Origin: Chaetoderma sp. LZ-2023a
Lineage: Eukaryota; Mollusca; Caudofoveata; Chaetodermatida; Chaetodermatidae
Length of the DNA: 64,000 nucleotides
Assembly (NCBI GenBank): GCA_034401795.1
Contig: CM067360.1
Span: forward strand, 54,671,768 to 54,735,767
Reading direction: 5' to 3'
In this document: positions 1-11,059 of the stretch, one piece after another
How the letters are laid out: every line of letters begins with the position of its first letter
How positions within the stretch are numbered: the first letter of the stretch is position 1
Translations under genes and position numbers: made by a program
Notes under the pieces: model-generated
What the model was told of the DNA's origin: nothing
What the model saw: the letters and a program-made list of their open reading frames with translations, nothing else
The model's database searches: none

Positions 1-1220
1 GATGAATCGGTAAACAGTTTATATCATTTATTCAAGTTGGGGTGTGTGCGCCCTGCATCGAATCAAAGATTTCAAATATGTTCACTAGGGTTACGAGTTT
101 TTGAGACACGCTGGGTTTAATCGGCGGTAGTCCATGCAGAAAAAAGTCCATCCTTCTTGGGCACTCAAGACCAAAGGGATGATGATTGCCTAAATACACC
201 TGTGTCTAACATTTCACGAATTTGATTTTTTACAATGTGCGCCTTCATTAAACGAATTATACACACTCTCTGGAGAATGGGAGGGTGGTCACCGGTGGGC
301 ACAGTAAATTCTACCCTATGGATACGCCCGATGGTGCTGGGATGGACAGTGTCAAAATTATTGGCATAGTTGCTGAGTATCTTGTCAATAATCTTGTATC
401 CCGTCGTCTCCTGGATACTTGCTTCAGTGTATTGATAATCATATTGGTGCCTACGTGGAACATGGAGCATATGCATTCCATAATCAATCAAAACCTTATC
501 GTCATGCAATGCATCCACTCCAATCAAAACTTCACGCCTCATAATCCATATTCCATATAATTATGGCGGGTATCGGCCTTGCACCTTGAAATTTGACCTC
601 AGTTTCATCTAGCACATCTATGGGGGGACCGTTTACGACTAAGAGTATCTGCGCTTTCCTTAAGGGTCTAGCGCCTAAGACACTTCCAATTATAATTAAC
701 ATATCAGTGTGAATACCAGTTTCAACTTCATGATTACTGTCCACCATATTTAATTGGACCCAGAACCACACAGTTGGCTGGTCTGTCCGCATTTCCTGCA
801 CCCCATCCACCCTTTCTATGCATGACATCTACATAGCTTCTTGACTGTGGCCTGTTATGTTCTTGCACTGTGTCGATTTCCATTGATTCGAATCTAATAT
901 CCTTGTTCGGATTCACATTCTGCTGGTTATGCGGGCACTGAATGTTCAAATGTCCACATTCACTACAGGTCATTTCTGCATGGATTTTCTGAGGTTTTCG
1001 GTTCCAATTCTGATTATTACTATACTGATCGCATCTTTGGAATGCTGTGGATGATTTCCTTGCTAAGGCTTTTGGGGTTTCATTGAACACAACTGGTGCG
1101 GTTCATCTCATGAAGCTGGGTTTCGCTGCCCTCCACGTACTCAGTGATGGCTGTCTTTGCGCCAGCCAGTTTCGCTGAATGTGGCCTGGCTGGCCACTTT
1201 GGAAGCATGTCACAATCCGA
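1..1220 (-). pseudogene. Decayed Ty3/gypsy-like LTR retrotransposon, gag-pol part, cut by window edge
   Basis: Read on the minus strand, broken frames line up in gag-to-pol order. Near 1220-1140 is a zinc-knuckle-like CFQSGQPGHIQRN that has lost two of its cysteines. Near 960-900 is CSECGHLNIQC, a second knuckle missing spacer residues. A retropepsin-like stretch follows: VETGIHTDMLI sits where family members have a DTG active site, and EVLIGVDALHDDKVLIDYG matches the usual post-active-site strand. Then comes the typical start of a gypsy reverse transcriptase (GDHPPILQR, then REMLDTGVFRQSSS). A KKDG...CMDYRRLN-like motif near 165-90 is readable only across a frameshift. Stops, frameshifts and lost catalytic residues make it non-functional. 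The rest of pol lies beyond base 1, and no LTR is visible. Assignment to Ty3/gypsy rests on these motifs only. Confidence 0.75.
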
Positions 1221-1627
1221 TAGGGACTTTTTATCCAAATTTGACTTAAATCAAGCATACAGCTAAGACAGAGACAGATTTTGACAATTTCCGTTAAATT
1301 TTTCATGAAGTTTAAGATTTTACCGCAAAACTGACAAATCAAGTTCTGAATTGAGGTTGTGGAGCCTGCCAACATAGAATCCGTACAGCCAAATTTCATT
1401 GAAATCTATCGAGCATGTCAAGTGGGTAAGATGGAGATGCGTTTTCACGATTGCCGGTAAATTTTGCATAAAATCTCAGGTTTTCACCACAAAAATTGAC
1501 CAATAAAAATTCTGAATAGAAGATCTGGAGCCAAATTTGGTTTGATGCGATTTTGTGAACAGACAGACGGACGGACAGCAGACGGTCGCCATGGTATAAG
1601 CTCACTTGGCCCTTTGGGCGCTAAAAA
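1221..1627. repeat. Dispersed repeat inserted in the gypsy remnant region
   Basis: There is no coding potential. It contains two diverged sub-repeats (about 1240-1420 and 1440-1570) with shared phrases such as 'aaaattgaccaataaaaatt' and 'gtggagcc/ctggagcc'. It ends with 'acagacagacggacggac' and then 'ctcacttggccctttgggcg'. From memory, the last motif belongs to abundant dispersed repeats in bivalve and gastropod genomes, one reason for the mollusc guess. The family name is unknown to me. Confidence 0.5.
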
Positions 1628-1962
1628 TGAGAATCTCTTGTTGAAAAAGTCCAAAACAAACATCACCACACATACCTATCGACAAAGAATTAAGCTAAAC
1701 AATATAAAATGACAATCCACCACGTGGTTGAGAACCATGGAGGTAAAGCTAAATCTTGGACTCACCGCACTGCAGTACTGCTGACATTGCTGCGTCACGG
1801 GGAACATAGCTATACATGCAGTCCTTCTGGAAGCTGTGGATTCATAGATCAAAGATGCCCTTGACAAAAATACTACGTTTCTACAACGCAAACTGTGTGT
1901 CCTTGATGCTGCATAACTGTAACCACTGGGCAGCTCCAAAGGTGGCTCTAGAAAATGGCTAT
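1628..1962 (+). pseudogene. Non-LTR retrotransposon RT fragment (C-terminal thumb region)
   Basis: This segment aligns by eye with 4534-4850 and 9105-9415: 'gagaatctct', 'cacatacctatc', 'ccatggaggtaaagc', 'cagtccttctggaagctgtgg' and 'gggcagctccaaagg' recur in the same order. In the better-preserved copies the region encodes a post-YADD reverse transcriptase segment (WRKSKILGS...WKLW...LYNA...LMLYNC..WAAPKAALDKLD). Here it is broken by stops and indels. It is a fossil of the same family as the copies at 3.9 and 8.1 kb. It is too degraded to assign a clade. Confidence 0.65.
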
Positions 1963-1977
1963 GTGCTACGATAGTGC

Positions 1978-2190
1978 CATTCTGGAAGAATCTGCCAAAA
2001 TTGGAACATATGTTCATCTATATGTATAGAAAGCTTTCAGATGGGTGGCCGCGAAGAAATTTGCCTGGAACGACCTCATTTGCATAAATTTGCATTAAGC
2101 CAAGAAGACCACCACAGATTAAAAGAACCGTTGGCTCTATCGCGAAGGACATTGATTTCACAGGTAAAATTCATGGGTCAAGATCAAGGT
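1978..2190 (+). repeat. Dispersed repeat, inverted partner of 7130-7755
   Basis: Phrases around 'ctatatgtatagaaagc', 'ttcagatgggtggccgcgaa' and 'tgtctggaacg/tgcctggaacg' match the reverse complement of 7640-7750. No reading frame of note. It directly follows the RT fragment, but this tail is not seen after the other RT copies, so I keep it separate. Confidence 0.5.
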
Positions 2191-3200
2191 CAAATGCTAA
2201 AATAATCATTTTTAGTCACGGGTTAAAATTTGGCATTTTTGGCATTATTATTGCATATTTGTTAGATGTTTGAGTGACCCGTGAAATCGAATTGATTCCA
2301 TTACCTTCATGGACCAGTTGTCAAGGTCACTGCGTAATCCATATCACATGGCTGATACATGCAGGATCTTATTGCATAATATATAAGAAGTAAAACAATA
2401 ATATGAACTGGTTAATATTATCCTATTCTGCAATATTGGCAAAGAGCCTAGCCACTATCTTAAATCATTCATGCATTGCAATTCTTCTCACCATGAGACA
2501 TCTCATTGGAAGTCAGCGACGACACAAGTTCTACAAATAAAGAAAATATTTTGACAACCTTTTGTATTTATCTGTAAAACATACACACTGACAGGCTTTT
2601 AAGGCTTTTCTCAAAGAAACAATTCTAAAATAATTACAACTATGCTTTTTATCTGGGTCCCAGAAGTACAAACACGAATACCATCTGAAGTAAACCTTTG
2701 AGAATCAAAATTCTCTAACATGATAGTTACACACATACTTCACTCTCAATTTTCTGACAGCAATAAATCCATCACTTACAGACGCTCCATTTTATGGACC
2801 ATCGGTATATGATATTCACTTGTAATTCTGTCATCTATGTGTATAATGCATATTCAAATCTACACATTACAGACAACTCAGGTACATGTATATCAAATGG
2901 TAGAATATGTGTCTGGGGTATAATATTTATGCCTATTGGCCTCACTAATTAGTTCACTAATTTGGCAAGCCCATTTACACCCGAGGCATAAGAGTACTGC
3001 AGGATGAACTTTCCTTAACACAATTGTACTGACCAGTGCCACCCTTTAGACAACCACATCGGATGAGTCCCCTGCATGCTTCCCTAGCAACTGAGAGGGA
3101 AGACGATATTGGCCTCCACTTTCCAGACTAATTAGTCTACACCCCCATCCCTCCCCCAATCAGTAGTTGAAGGTCATGGGCATGGCCCTGGCTGTAACCT
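2191..3200. other. Unannotated AT-rich spacer
   Basis: I see no gene, RNA gene or clear repeat. It contains AGGTCA-like 'gatcaaggtcaaatg' near 2185 and a C-rich stretch near 3140-3160. All frames are short. Confidence 0.5.
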
Positions 3201-3473
3201 CTGTAGCGCTAACCGCTTTAGGTGCTGTTCGAGAGTAGCTGGAGTGGGGTAGGGGGAGGGGAGGGGGGACTGTTCTGGACTGTCCATCCCTTCACTTCAT
3301 TTACACTGTTTGATTCACTTGTGGGATAATACAGTAGGATTGTAAAATGTTCTATGGGCTGAAGAACATCTACGATTTCAAACTGTCCATCAGCGAATGA
3401 ACAGAAAGCATCTGTCACCTCATCGAATGCATCCCAGATGCCCCAAGCCATCTTTTTCCTGATAGAATAAAAT

Positions 3474-3569
3474 GCTGATACGGTGTCTTCTTCTTCTTCT
3501 TTTCGTTCGCTGATCATACCGCCAGTCCTGTAAGTGACTATCGACATGATCATAAGCTGATACGGTGTC
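3474..3569 (-). mobile_element. Truncated SINE-like insertion with 14-bp target duplication
   Basis: The 14-mer gctgatacggtgtc occurs at 3474-3487 and again at 3556-3569, flanking a 68-bp insert. Read on the minus strand, the insert ends in a GAA-type tail ('aaaagaagaagaa'). It matches the 3' end of the element at 12480-12705 ('atgtcgatagtcact', 'tatgatcagcgaacgaaaag'). The duplication splits the GCDTVSA codons of the surrounding gene remnant, so both halves can be read on either side. This is a textbook 5'-truncated retroposed insert. Confidence 0.8.
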
Positions 3570-3917
3570 ACATCCAATATTTGCAAGGAAAACTGGCATG
3601 TAGGGGGTGGGGTGAGGTGGGGGGGGGAAGGTAGTGGAGATCTTTCCCGGTGTCTTAGAATACCCACAACTCGAACAGATTTAGCTTAGGCACTTCTGCC
3701 ATGCCCACAGCCACGACATCGACTTTAAATCGACCTCTTCATCCTTGCATGGAGAGACAACGTGTATCCTTGCGCTGTGTAACACAGTCAACACAATCTT
3801 CTGAACTCACAATCAAGTGCTTATTAAAAGGAACAGTAAATGACTTGGACGTCTCAGCAAGAAGCCAGAAAAGCCCGGACTCGTCTGCTACATTAAAGCC
3901 AGATTTTCCACAAATAT

Positions 3918-5200
3918 GCAAGTGACATTATCTCAAAACCGATCACACGCCTAATTAATTCAGCTTTTATGGATCACCTTCCCATCGACGCTGTTGACCA
4001 AGGCACCCTTATCGCACTACCCAAGCACAAGAAGCCACCTGGTCCCCAGCCAATCTGTGGCCCGTTGTGCTTCTCAACAGCATACGGAAAATCCTATTAA
4101 ATGTTACTCTATGCCTCATCCGAGACCAGATCGATGACTTCACTGGATCATATAAAAGTGGCTTCAAACGTGGACGCAGTTGCGCAGACATTGTATGGGC
4201 TCAACGTATGCTAGTGTCGGTAGTCATGTCCAAACACTGGGATTTCCACAAAATGGACATTGACATGTCATGAGCCTTCGGCACAGTCTGTAGAGTTTGA
4301 GACATCAATCGACTCCCCACATGGAGATGGTTTTTCTCCAGTGCTTTTCACCTGTTACTTTGCTGCTGCATTGGAATTGAAATCCGTTCCTCAAGCCCAA
4401 CCCCCCCCCCCCCCTACCCCATGTCAATACTGGGTATGCCGATAGGGATTGAATATGCTGATGACGTGGACATCATAGATGAGGAAAGGAACCCCCTTGA
4501 CGAACTCCCAATAGCTGCGAGCAAACTAAAAATTGAGAATCTCTAGGAATGAATCCAAAACAGAGTTCACCCACATATACCTATCTACAAAGCATGAAAC
4601 TAAAGAAAATGATGATCCACTTTGTGGCGACGAACCATGGAGGAAAAGCAAAATCCTGGGATCCATGCTTTGCAATACTGTTGACATTGCTGCACGCTTC
4701 ATCGTGGCTGACATTGCTTTCCAGTCCTTCTGGAAGCTATGGATTCGTAGATCAAAGATGTCCTTGATAAAGAGGCTACGTTTATACAATGCAATCTGCA
4801 TATCCTTGATGCTGTATAACTGTAACAGCTGGGCAGCTCCAAAGGCAGCTCTAGACAAACTCGATGCCTGCCACCGCAACACCTACTCATAATTTCCAAC
4901 GATGCACTATACAAGATGTGTAATATGTCGCCGCTGTCTGTAAAAGTAGCCCACAAAGATTGTCCATGTTTCGCCATGTGCTAAGCATGCTAGAGGAGAC
5001 ACCAGCCTTGGAATTCGCACTACTCGGAGCCAGCAAATACAAAGTCAGGAGAGGACATCATTGCAAAACTCTGCTAAGCATGCTACGGGTGACCTCAAGA
5101 AAGCAGGACTCACTACACTCAAGTCAAGAATGGACCTGAGGAAGCTAAGGATTATGGCCGAGGACAATACACAGTGGGAAAAACGAAGAAGGACTGATTA
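3918..5200 (+). pseudogene. Decayed non-LTR retrotransposon reverse transcriptase (copy 1)
   Basis: Plus-strand frames broken by stops encode, in order, a palm/finger segment (LINSAF-like, then ALPK.KKP near 3960-4040), a GDGFSPVLFTCY motif at about 4325-4360 and an intact YADDVDIIDEE box at about 4455-4490. A C-terminal connection region follows at 4533-4890 (FTHIYLSTKHETK, PWRKSKILGS, RLRLYNAICISLMLYNC). The last part carries remnants of a GHVLR-type tail and an 'RMDLRKL' end near 5130-5150. An internal run of 15 Cs (4400-4414) and many stops show decay. It sits within the minus-strand GCDT-family pseudogene and separates that gene's N- and C-terminal parts. The GDG-LSP and YNC-W signatures indicate a LINE-type RT; I cannot place the clade. 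Confidence 0.7.
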
Positions 5201-7129
5201 CAGCTGTAGGATGTTTTTACTACTACAGCCGCAGAATACAGTAATCATTCCACAAAAGGTATATTGCTGGATGCCTCGATGCATACACTTATTCCGCTGA
5301 CCTTTCTTACCCCTTCTTTACAGCTGGCTTCTTTATAGATATCAAAGATTATATCCACGGGCAGGTGGTGATCATGCACCAGGCAGATGAGGGAAGAATT
5401 TTCCATGCATGTAGTCAGAAAATGTTTTGCCCCTATCCGGTGGCAGGTAATGGACAAGCGCTGCCCCATCCATTAACAGCGCATTGATAGTTTGATTCTG
5501 TAATATTGGGGTGGGGTTTGCAGACTTCTCAAGAACAATGACAAGGTCATTTTTCATGTTTGATCGGAGATTCCCATTTTACTGAGAAATGGGGGATGAA
5601 TCTGGTTTTCATGCGAGAATAATTTGTCGGAATTACCATCCACTTACATCACTGGCCACATATATTTGGGCTAGCGGTAAACAAGTGTCTTGGAGTGCCT
5701 TCTCCTGTGTTGTTTTGATTTGTCTGGTGGTTGTAGGGGCAATGAGATGTAGTTTGTTCTTCTCGGTTAGCTGGAATATGGGTTTAGTATGTGCCATCAG
5801 ACCATCATTGACATACGTCTCGTACTTCTCCAAGCCTGCTTCTTGTATTCATAGAACTGCTGCTTCTAGGAGGACCTTCATTATGTGTCAGCGGAAGAGA
5901 ACCTTGCCATTGACTGCAAAGCGATTGCACATAGCAGTGATCACTTGCTCCAATGATCTGGCATCTTTGATGAGCTTTTTTGGAACACATTTGTTTGTGC
6001 ATGATGTGGCTTCAGGGTTGTTTCTCCTGTATCACTGGTGCAGTCGATGGATGCCTCGAAATCGGTAATAACGCGTGCAACCTCTGGTGAAGCAAGTGAC
6101 CACCGCTTGTGTCTGCCTGATCACACCACCACCTCCTTGATTGTTATCTTGTTCTGCTTATGAGCCTGATCAACTGTCAAGTTCAAAAATCGCTGCTCAG
6201 TTTTCTTGACTCTAAAGGGTCATTGTCACACTCAGATGCTACCTAAGGATGCAGCTTTGATAGTGTGACAGTGTCGTGGATGTGGACTGGTACCCATCTC
6301 GCATATGAACCAGGGCATAAAGTCCAGTCAAGCTTGATTTGTAAATGGTGAACCTCACCTCTCTGATTGAACGCGTGCACACCAAAGTAAGGCTCTCCAG
6401 ACTGCAGACATCTTTGCAGTCCAGGTGCCAATGTAATCATGGGTATCCTCAGGTGTAAGTGATAGTAAATGCTCGGCATACAGAGTAGCAGTCACTCCAT
6501 GGGCATAGCGAGTTCGCACGGGTCATGGTACTACAGTTCTTGGGCGATCAGATCCCCACCACTCAACTCACGATTAGCTGCTCATCTTCTAATACTTTGG
6601 GATATGCCTTTAGTCGACGACCCAGCTCTTTTGTCATCACCTGTCTAAATGGATTTTCAGCATTTGTTTCTGTTGTGCAATTGAGAAAAACTTAGTGGGA
6701 AATGTCTCATATTTGCTGCGTGTATATTTAGAGTCTAGCAGAGCCAAGGCAGCGTGCTTCTTGGTGGCCTGCTGTACTCATTTGATCTTGAATTTCTTTA
6801 TCATGGTTTTGCATGATGAATGCCATTTCGTTTCATGACGCAATAAAGTCACGGACACACCATCTCCTTGATCCAGAACACCTAAATTTAGGTATTGAAA
6901 AGGCAGTGGAGCAAGCCCGCAGTCATTTTCTATATTGTCAGATTTTGTGTTATGCGCTGGACAGCCCAATAACCCTCCAACTTTATCGTCTTGACAGAAT
7001 ACACATTTTGGCGAATCCATATTGAATCAGTGTTGGGGTCCTTTTGAAGGTGGCATATGTGGATCTTGTTCACACGAATAGTGGGTCTCTGCCTTGCATC
7101 TTCCCGAAAAAGAAAAGAGCATTGAGTAA

Positions 7130-7755
7130 CTTTTATGTATAACTTAATTATTAAGCTATGATAATGCCTTTTATGTCTAGAAACATTTCAGATGGATGGT
7201 GAAAGAATATATTTTGAGTGACCTCAATTTCATAACTTTAAGTGGACCATGACTGACAATGAAGTCCTGTCTGAAACTTGCATATCCATAATTAAGATAC
7301 TTGTAAGAATTAATGGATGATAGGAATTGACCTTGAACTTTGTTCATGGATTTGACCTATGAAGGACATGAAACCCATTCCATTGAATTGGTCACCCAAA
7401 GAACCATCATGATAGAACCAAAGACTGTCTTAATTGGCTTTCCTACTGAAAATTTGGATTTTAGTGATTAACCGTGATCTTGACTCGTGAACATGACCGC
7501 TGAAGGTCATGAGACAATGCCATTTGATTGGCCATCTCAAGAACTATCACGATAGACACCCAGTTTGTCTTAATCGGCCAAGTCTATGCAGAGATATGCA
7601 TATTTTAGACAAGACATCATTTTGCGGTGGTGACCATCTTGAATTTATACAAATTTATGCCGTTCCAGACACATATTTTCGTGGCCTCCCATCTGAAAAG
7701 TTTCTTTACATATAGACAAACATATATGCCAATTCTGGCAGACCTTTCCAAAATA
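7130..7755 (-). repeat. Dispersed non-coding repeat, inverted relative to 1978-2190
   Basis: On the minus strand it starts near 7750 with a segment matching 1978-2060 and continues into a diverged internal duplication. The phrases 'ccattccattgaattggtca' (near 7380) and 'tgccatttgattggccatct' (near 7520) are each followed by 'aagaac..tca.gatag'. No open frame is convincing. Confidence 0.5.
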
Positions 7756-7825
7756 GCCCAATGTTAGCATCTTAGCACCCCACTACACCGGAAACACCTA
7801 CACACAATCACCAGAAATGGATGTC

Positions 7826-7892
7826 AATACAGCATAGTTTCAAACAATACAGCATAATTTCAAACAATACAGCAAAATTTCAAACAATACAC
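7826..7892. repeat. Short tandem repeat, 20-bp unit
   Basis: Three to four copies of a 20-bp unit (tttcaaacaatacagcataa and variants) lie head to tail just before an RT fragment. Confidence 0.75.
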
Positions 7893-8068
7893 TGTACAAG
7901 ATGTGTGATACATCTCCATTGCCCATAAAGGTCACCCAGCAAAGACGGTCCATGTTTGGCCATGTGCTAAGGATGCCAGAAGACACACCAGGTTGAGCCA
8001 GCAAACATAAATCCAGGAGAGGACGTCATTGCATAAATCTGTTAAGTTTGCTGTGAGGTTACCTAAAT
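7884..8068 (+). pseudogene. Non-LTR retrotransposon C-terminal tail fragment
   Basis: It encodes, with breaks, YKMCDTSPLPIKVTQQRRSM followed by FGHVLRMPEDTP. It matches the tails of the RT copies near 4905-5090 and 9490-9680. It lies directly upstream of the N-terminal part of the copy at 8069, suggesting two copies joined head to tail or a rearranged insertion. Confidence 0.6.
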
Positions 8069-9803
8069 TTTAGCTAAGCACGGATGACTGTCACAAAATG
8101 TTTCAGGCAGCCCGAGCCTTGAGAGTTACTGATTACACACCACCACTCAGTGTACACAACTCTGAAGGGCACTATTAACACCGACCAGGGTAAAGTAGAG
8201 GCAATTCGAGAAGGGTTCAAGGAGCAGTTCACTGACCATGATGATGAGCCCTTGAACTCGTTCTCAGGAGACCACAGGCCATTACTAACACCAAGTAAAA
8301 CAGTGGAAGATGAGAAAGCACTCGAAGTGCTGCAAAATGGACGTGCATCAGGTCCTGAAAAATGAACAATTGAAAAGCGCAAATGACATTATCTCAAAAC
8401 CAATCACGAACCTAATCAATTCAGCTTTTATGCATCACCTTTCCATCGATGCTGTAGACCGAGGCACCCACATCGCGCTACCCAAGTCCAAGAAGCCATC
8501 TACCCTTCAACTCAGCCAATTTCGGCCCATTGTGCTCCTTCACATCATACGGAAAATCCTCTCCAACGATACTCTATGCCGTATCCGAGACCAGATCGAT
8601 AACCTGATCACGTTAAAATAGCTTTAAACATGGCCGCAGGTGCATAGACATTGTATGGGCGCAATGCATGCTTATGTCAGTAGTCATGTTCAAACACTGG
8701 GATTTCCACAAAATGGGCATCGAGATGTCACAAGCCTTCGACACAATTAAACTCTCAAAGATACTAGATGTACTACGTCAGGCCAGTTGCAATGAAGATG
8801 CTACTAGTGAGATTACTACTTGCAAACAGCAAGCTGAAAGTACGAGTCAAATCAGTCACGTCTGTAGAGTTTGAGACATCAATCAGCTCCTCAGAGGGAG
8901 ATGGTTTATCCACTGTGCTCTTCACCTGTTACCTTGCTGCTGCATTAAAATCTGTGAAGGAAACTTCCACAAGACCAAAGCCCCAAGTGCCCATAATGGG
9001 TATGCGGCTAGAGATGGAAAATGCCAGCGATGTGGATTTTATAGACGATGAAAAGAAACCCCTTGATGAACTTCTCCCAATAACTGCAAGCAAACTAAAA
9101 ATTGAGAATCTCTGAATGACTTCAAAGCAGAGTTCACCCACATATATCTATCTACAAAGCATGAAACTAAAATAATGATCCACTTCGGCGATCCATGGAG
9201 GAAAAGTAATACCCTTGGATCGCTGCTTTGTAGTACTGCTGACAGTGTTGCATGCTACGTCATGGGGAAAATAGCTTTCCATTCCTTCTGGAAGCTATGG
9301 ATTTGTAGATCAAAGATGCCCTTGACAAAATGACTATATTTATACAATGCAACCTGCATATCGTTGATGCTGTAAAACTGTAATAGCTGGGAAGCTCCAA
9401 AGGCGGCTCTAGACAAACTTGCTGTCTGTCACCGCAAACACCTATGCATCCTAACTGGACACCGATGGCCATAATTTCCAACGATACACGATATAGGATG
9501 AGTATTGCATTGCCACTGTCCGTAAAAGTCGGCCAGCAAAGACAGTCCATGTTTGGTCAGGTGCTAAGGATGCGAGAAGACACCTGCACAGAGAGCCTTG
9601 GAATTCTACCTACTGGGAGGCAGTACATATAAAGCCAGGAGAGGATGTCATTGCATAAATCTCTTAAGTGTGCTACGAGGTGACCTCAAGAAATCTGGAC
9701 TCATTGAACTCAAATCAAGAATGGACCTGAGGAAGGTAAATATTTTAGCTGAGGACAAGACAGTGATCAAAAGTACTGACGGTAATAATACCTACACACA
9801 GTG
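8069..9803 (+). pseudogene. Decayed non-LTR retrotransposon reverse transcriptase (copy 2, longest)
   Basis: This is the most complete copy of the family. Fragments in order are KMFQAARALRVTDYTPPLSV (8098-8160), EAIREGFKEQFTDHDDEPL and KALEVLQNGRASGPEK (8190-8365), and LINSAFMHHLSIDAVDRGTH with ALPKSKKP (8410-8500). FRPIVLLHIIRKILSNDTLCRIRDQID follows to 8600. A FETSIS..EGDGLSTVLFTC motif is at 8870-8930. The YADD box has decayed to NASDVDFIDDE near 9020-9055. The connection region and the FGQVLRMRED tail extend to about 9570, and the frame ends with KSRMDLRKVNILAED near 9710-9760. Frame changes and stops interrupt it throughout, and the catalytic box is lost. The surviving length suggests an RT-bearing ORF of roughly 550 residues; no endonuclease domain is visible upstream. 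Confidence 0.7.
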
Positions 9804-9805
9804 AC

Positions 9806-9968
9806 GCTAATCTTCTGACCCAAAGGTCATTGTGTGATGTTGTGTCCTTATAAGAAAGCATGTGCCCATGTTTGAGACCAGTATGATTAACCAAACATGC
9901 GATATAAACAGAAAAGTTGAGCTAAATAAACAATGGACACTGTATAAACTATGGTCTGGGCAAAAATT
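9806..9968 (+). repeat. Dispersed repeat, partner of 11060-11225
   Basis: Both segments share 'ggtcattgtgtgatg', 'ttataagaaag', 'taaccaaaca' and 'gttgagctaaat' in the same order and orientation. They bracket the tandem repeat at 9969-10990, so the two may be ends or flanks of one compound element. Confidence 0.6.
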
Positions 9969-10990
9969 ATGTAATGTTCAGTGAACCATGAAAAGCAAGT
10001 CAAAAGCATGTTCAGTGAACACCAAGCCGAAAATATGAGTCAAGTCAGTGAAGTCTGTAGAGTTTGAGACATCAATCGGCTTCCCACCGGGAGATGATCT
10101 ATCAAAGATGATCACTGCATAGTAGGTCACAACGTTTTATACGCAACACACCTTTAGCATATATTACATCCATACACCGGGTTTGGCGCCAGTATGTCAA
10201 AAGCCCGGACTAACATGTTCTGTACTGTTTAATGAATCAGGAAAAGTAGGTCAAATGTAGGTCACACTAACCTACTTTTCAAACACTGCACACCTCCCTA
10301 AGATGCATCCACATATCACCTTTAGTTCATGTATACCTAAAAACTCTGAAACTACAGCCAGGACAAAAATCTTCGATAAAATTCAATGAAGCGTGAAAAG
10401 TAGATCAAAGGTAGGTCACGCTGATATACTTTTGACACACTCCGCATCTGCTCCATAAGATGCATTCACATACCAAATTTCGTGCATATAATGGTCTTGC
10501 AACTATGGCGCGGACAAGCTTGTACACTGTAATGTTCAGTGAACCATGAAAAGTAGGTCAAAGGTAGGTTATTCTGACCTACTTTTCATACAATCCACAC
10601 CTCCCTAAGATGCATCGACATGCCAAGTTTAGTTCCTGTATACCAAAAACTCAAAATTACAGCCTGGATAAAGATTTTCGATAATATTTAATGAACCGTG
10701 AAAAGTAGGTCAAAAGTAGGTCACGCTGACCTACATTTTAGACCATTCGCCTCTTCTCCATAAGATGCATCCACATACCAAGTTTCATAATCGTACATAT
10801 AAAAGTCTTGAAACTATGGCCCGGACAAGCTTGTAGACTGTAATGTTCAGTGAACCATGAAAAGTAGGTCAAAAGTAGGTCATGCTGACCTACTTTTGCA
10901 CAGTGCACATCAACGACATAAGATGCATCCACATACCGAGTTTCATGATCGTACATATAAAAGTCTTGAAGCTAAAGGCCGGACAAGCTG
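9969..10990. repeat. Diverged tandem repeat, about 155-bp unit, rich in AGGTCA half-sites
   Basis: The phrase 'tgaaccatgaaaagtaggtc' or a close variant recurs near 9978, 10231, 10384, 10534, 10692 and 10849. Each recurrence is followed by a second 'gtaggtca' and its inverse 'tgacctac', then 'cataagatgcatccacata' and a tail with 'cggacaagct' or 'cagcctgg'. Odd and even units differ consistently, suggesting a dimer of about 310 bp. No coding potential. Confidence 0.7.
10021..10103 (+). pseudogene. RT motif fragment embedded in the tandem repeat
   Basis: This 83-bp piece matches 8829-8911 of RT copy 2, covering the FETSI...GDG-LS motif (here FETSIGFPPGDDLS). Only this core motif is present, so it is either a truncated copy or captured during rearrangement. 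Confidence 0.6.
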
Positions 10991-11059
10991 GTAGTTCCCC
11001 CGAAGTCTTTCTGGGAACATAAAAATGTTAATGTTGAAAAAAGCCCCAAGGTCACAGTG

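Larger units (their letters stand above)
3218..7110 (-). pseudogene. Broken gene of the 'GCDT' family (widespread uncharacterised animal protein), split by a retroelement
   Basis: Minus-strand fragments recur in the N-to-C order of a roughly 900-1000 residue family that I recognise from memory in cnidarians, molluscs and fish. The N-terminal piece at 7020-6778 has a Cys/His pattern (CVFCQ...GCPAH...LLRHETKWHSSC). At 6340-6250 is VPVHIHDTVTLSKLHP. At 6210-5950 are VKKTEQRFLNLTVDQAHKQN and SPEVARVITDFE, then HHAQTN. Near 5700-5640 is LPLAQIYVAS. At 5557-5270 are DLVIVLEKS, LLMDGAALVHYLPP, GKTFSDY and VDIIFDIYKE. After an interruption, 3600-3300 holds GCDTVSA, AFYSIRKKMAWGIWDAFDEV and FTILLYYPTSESNSVNE. 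The GCDT..G.KK.AW segment loosely resembles an XPG/FEN-type helix-turn-helix, which is inference only. Frameshifts, stops, a plus-strand retroelement (about 3.9-5.2 kb) and a SINE-like insert make it dead. The family's function is unknown to me, and it may itself be mobile-element derived. Confidence 0.7.

Noticed and set aside
5589..6068. 159-codon plus-strand frame with hydrophobic stretches
   Set aside because: It is antisense to the GCDT-family fragments (for example the VITDFE and LAQIYVAS segments), which explain the region better.
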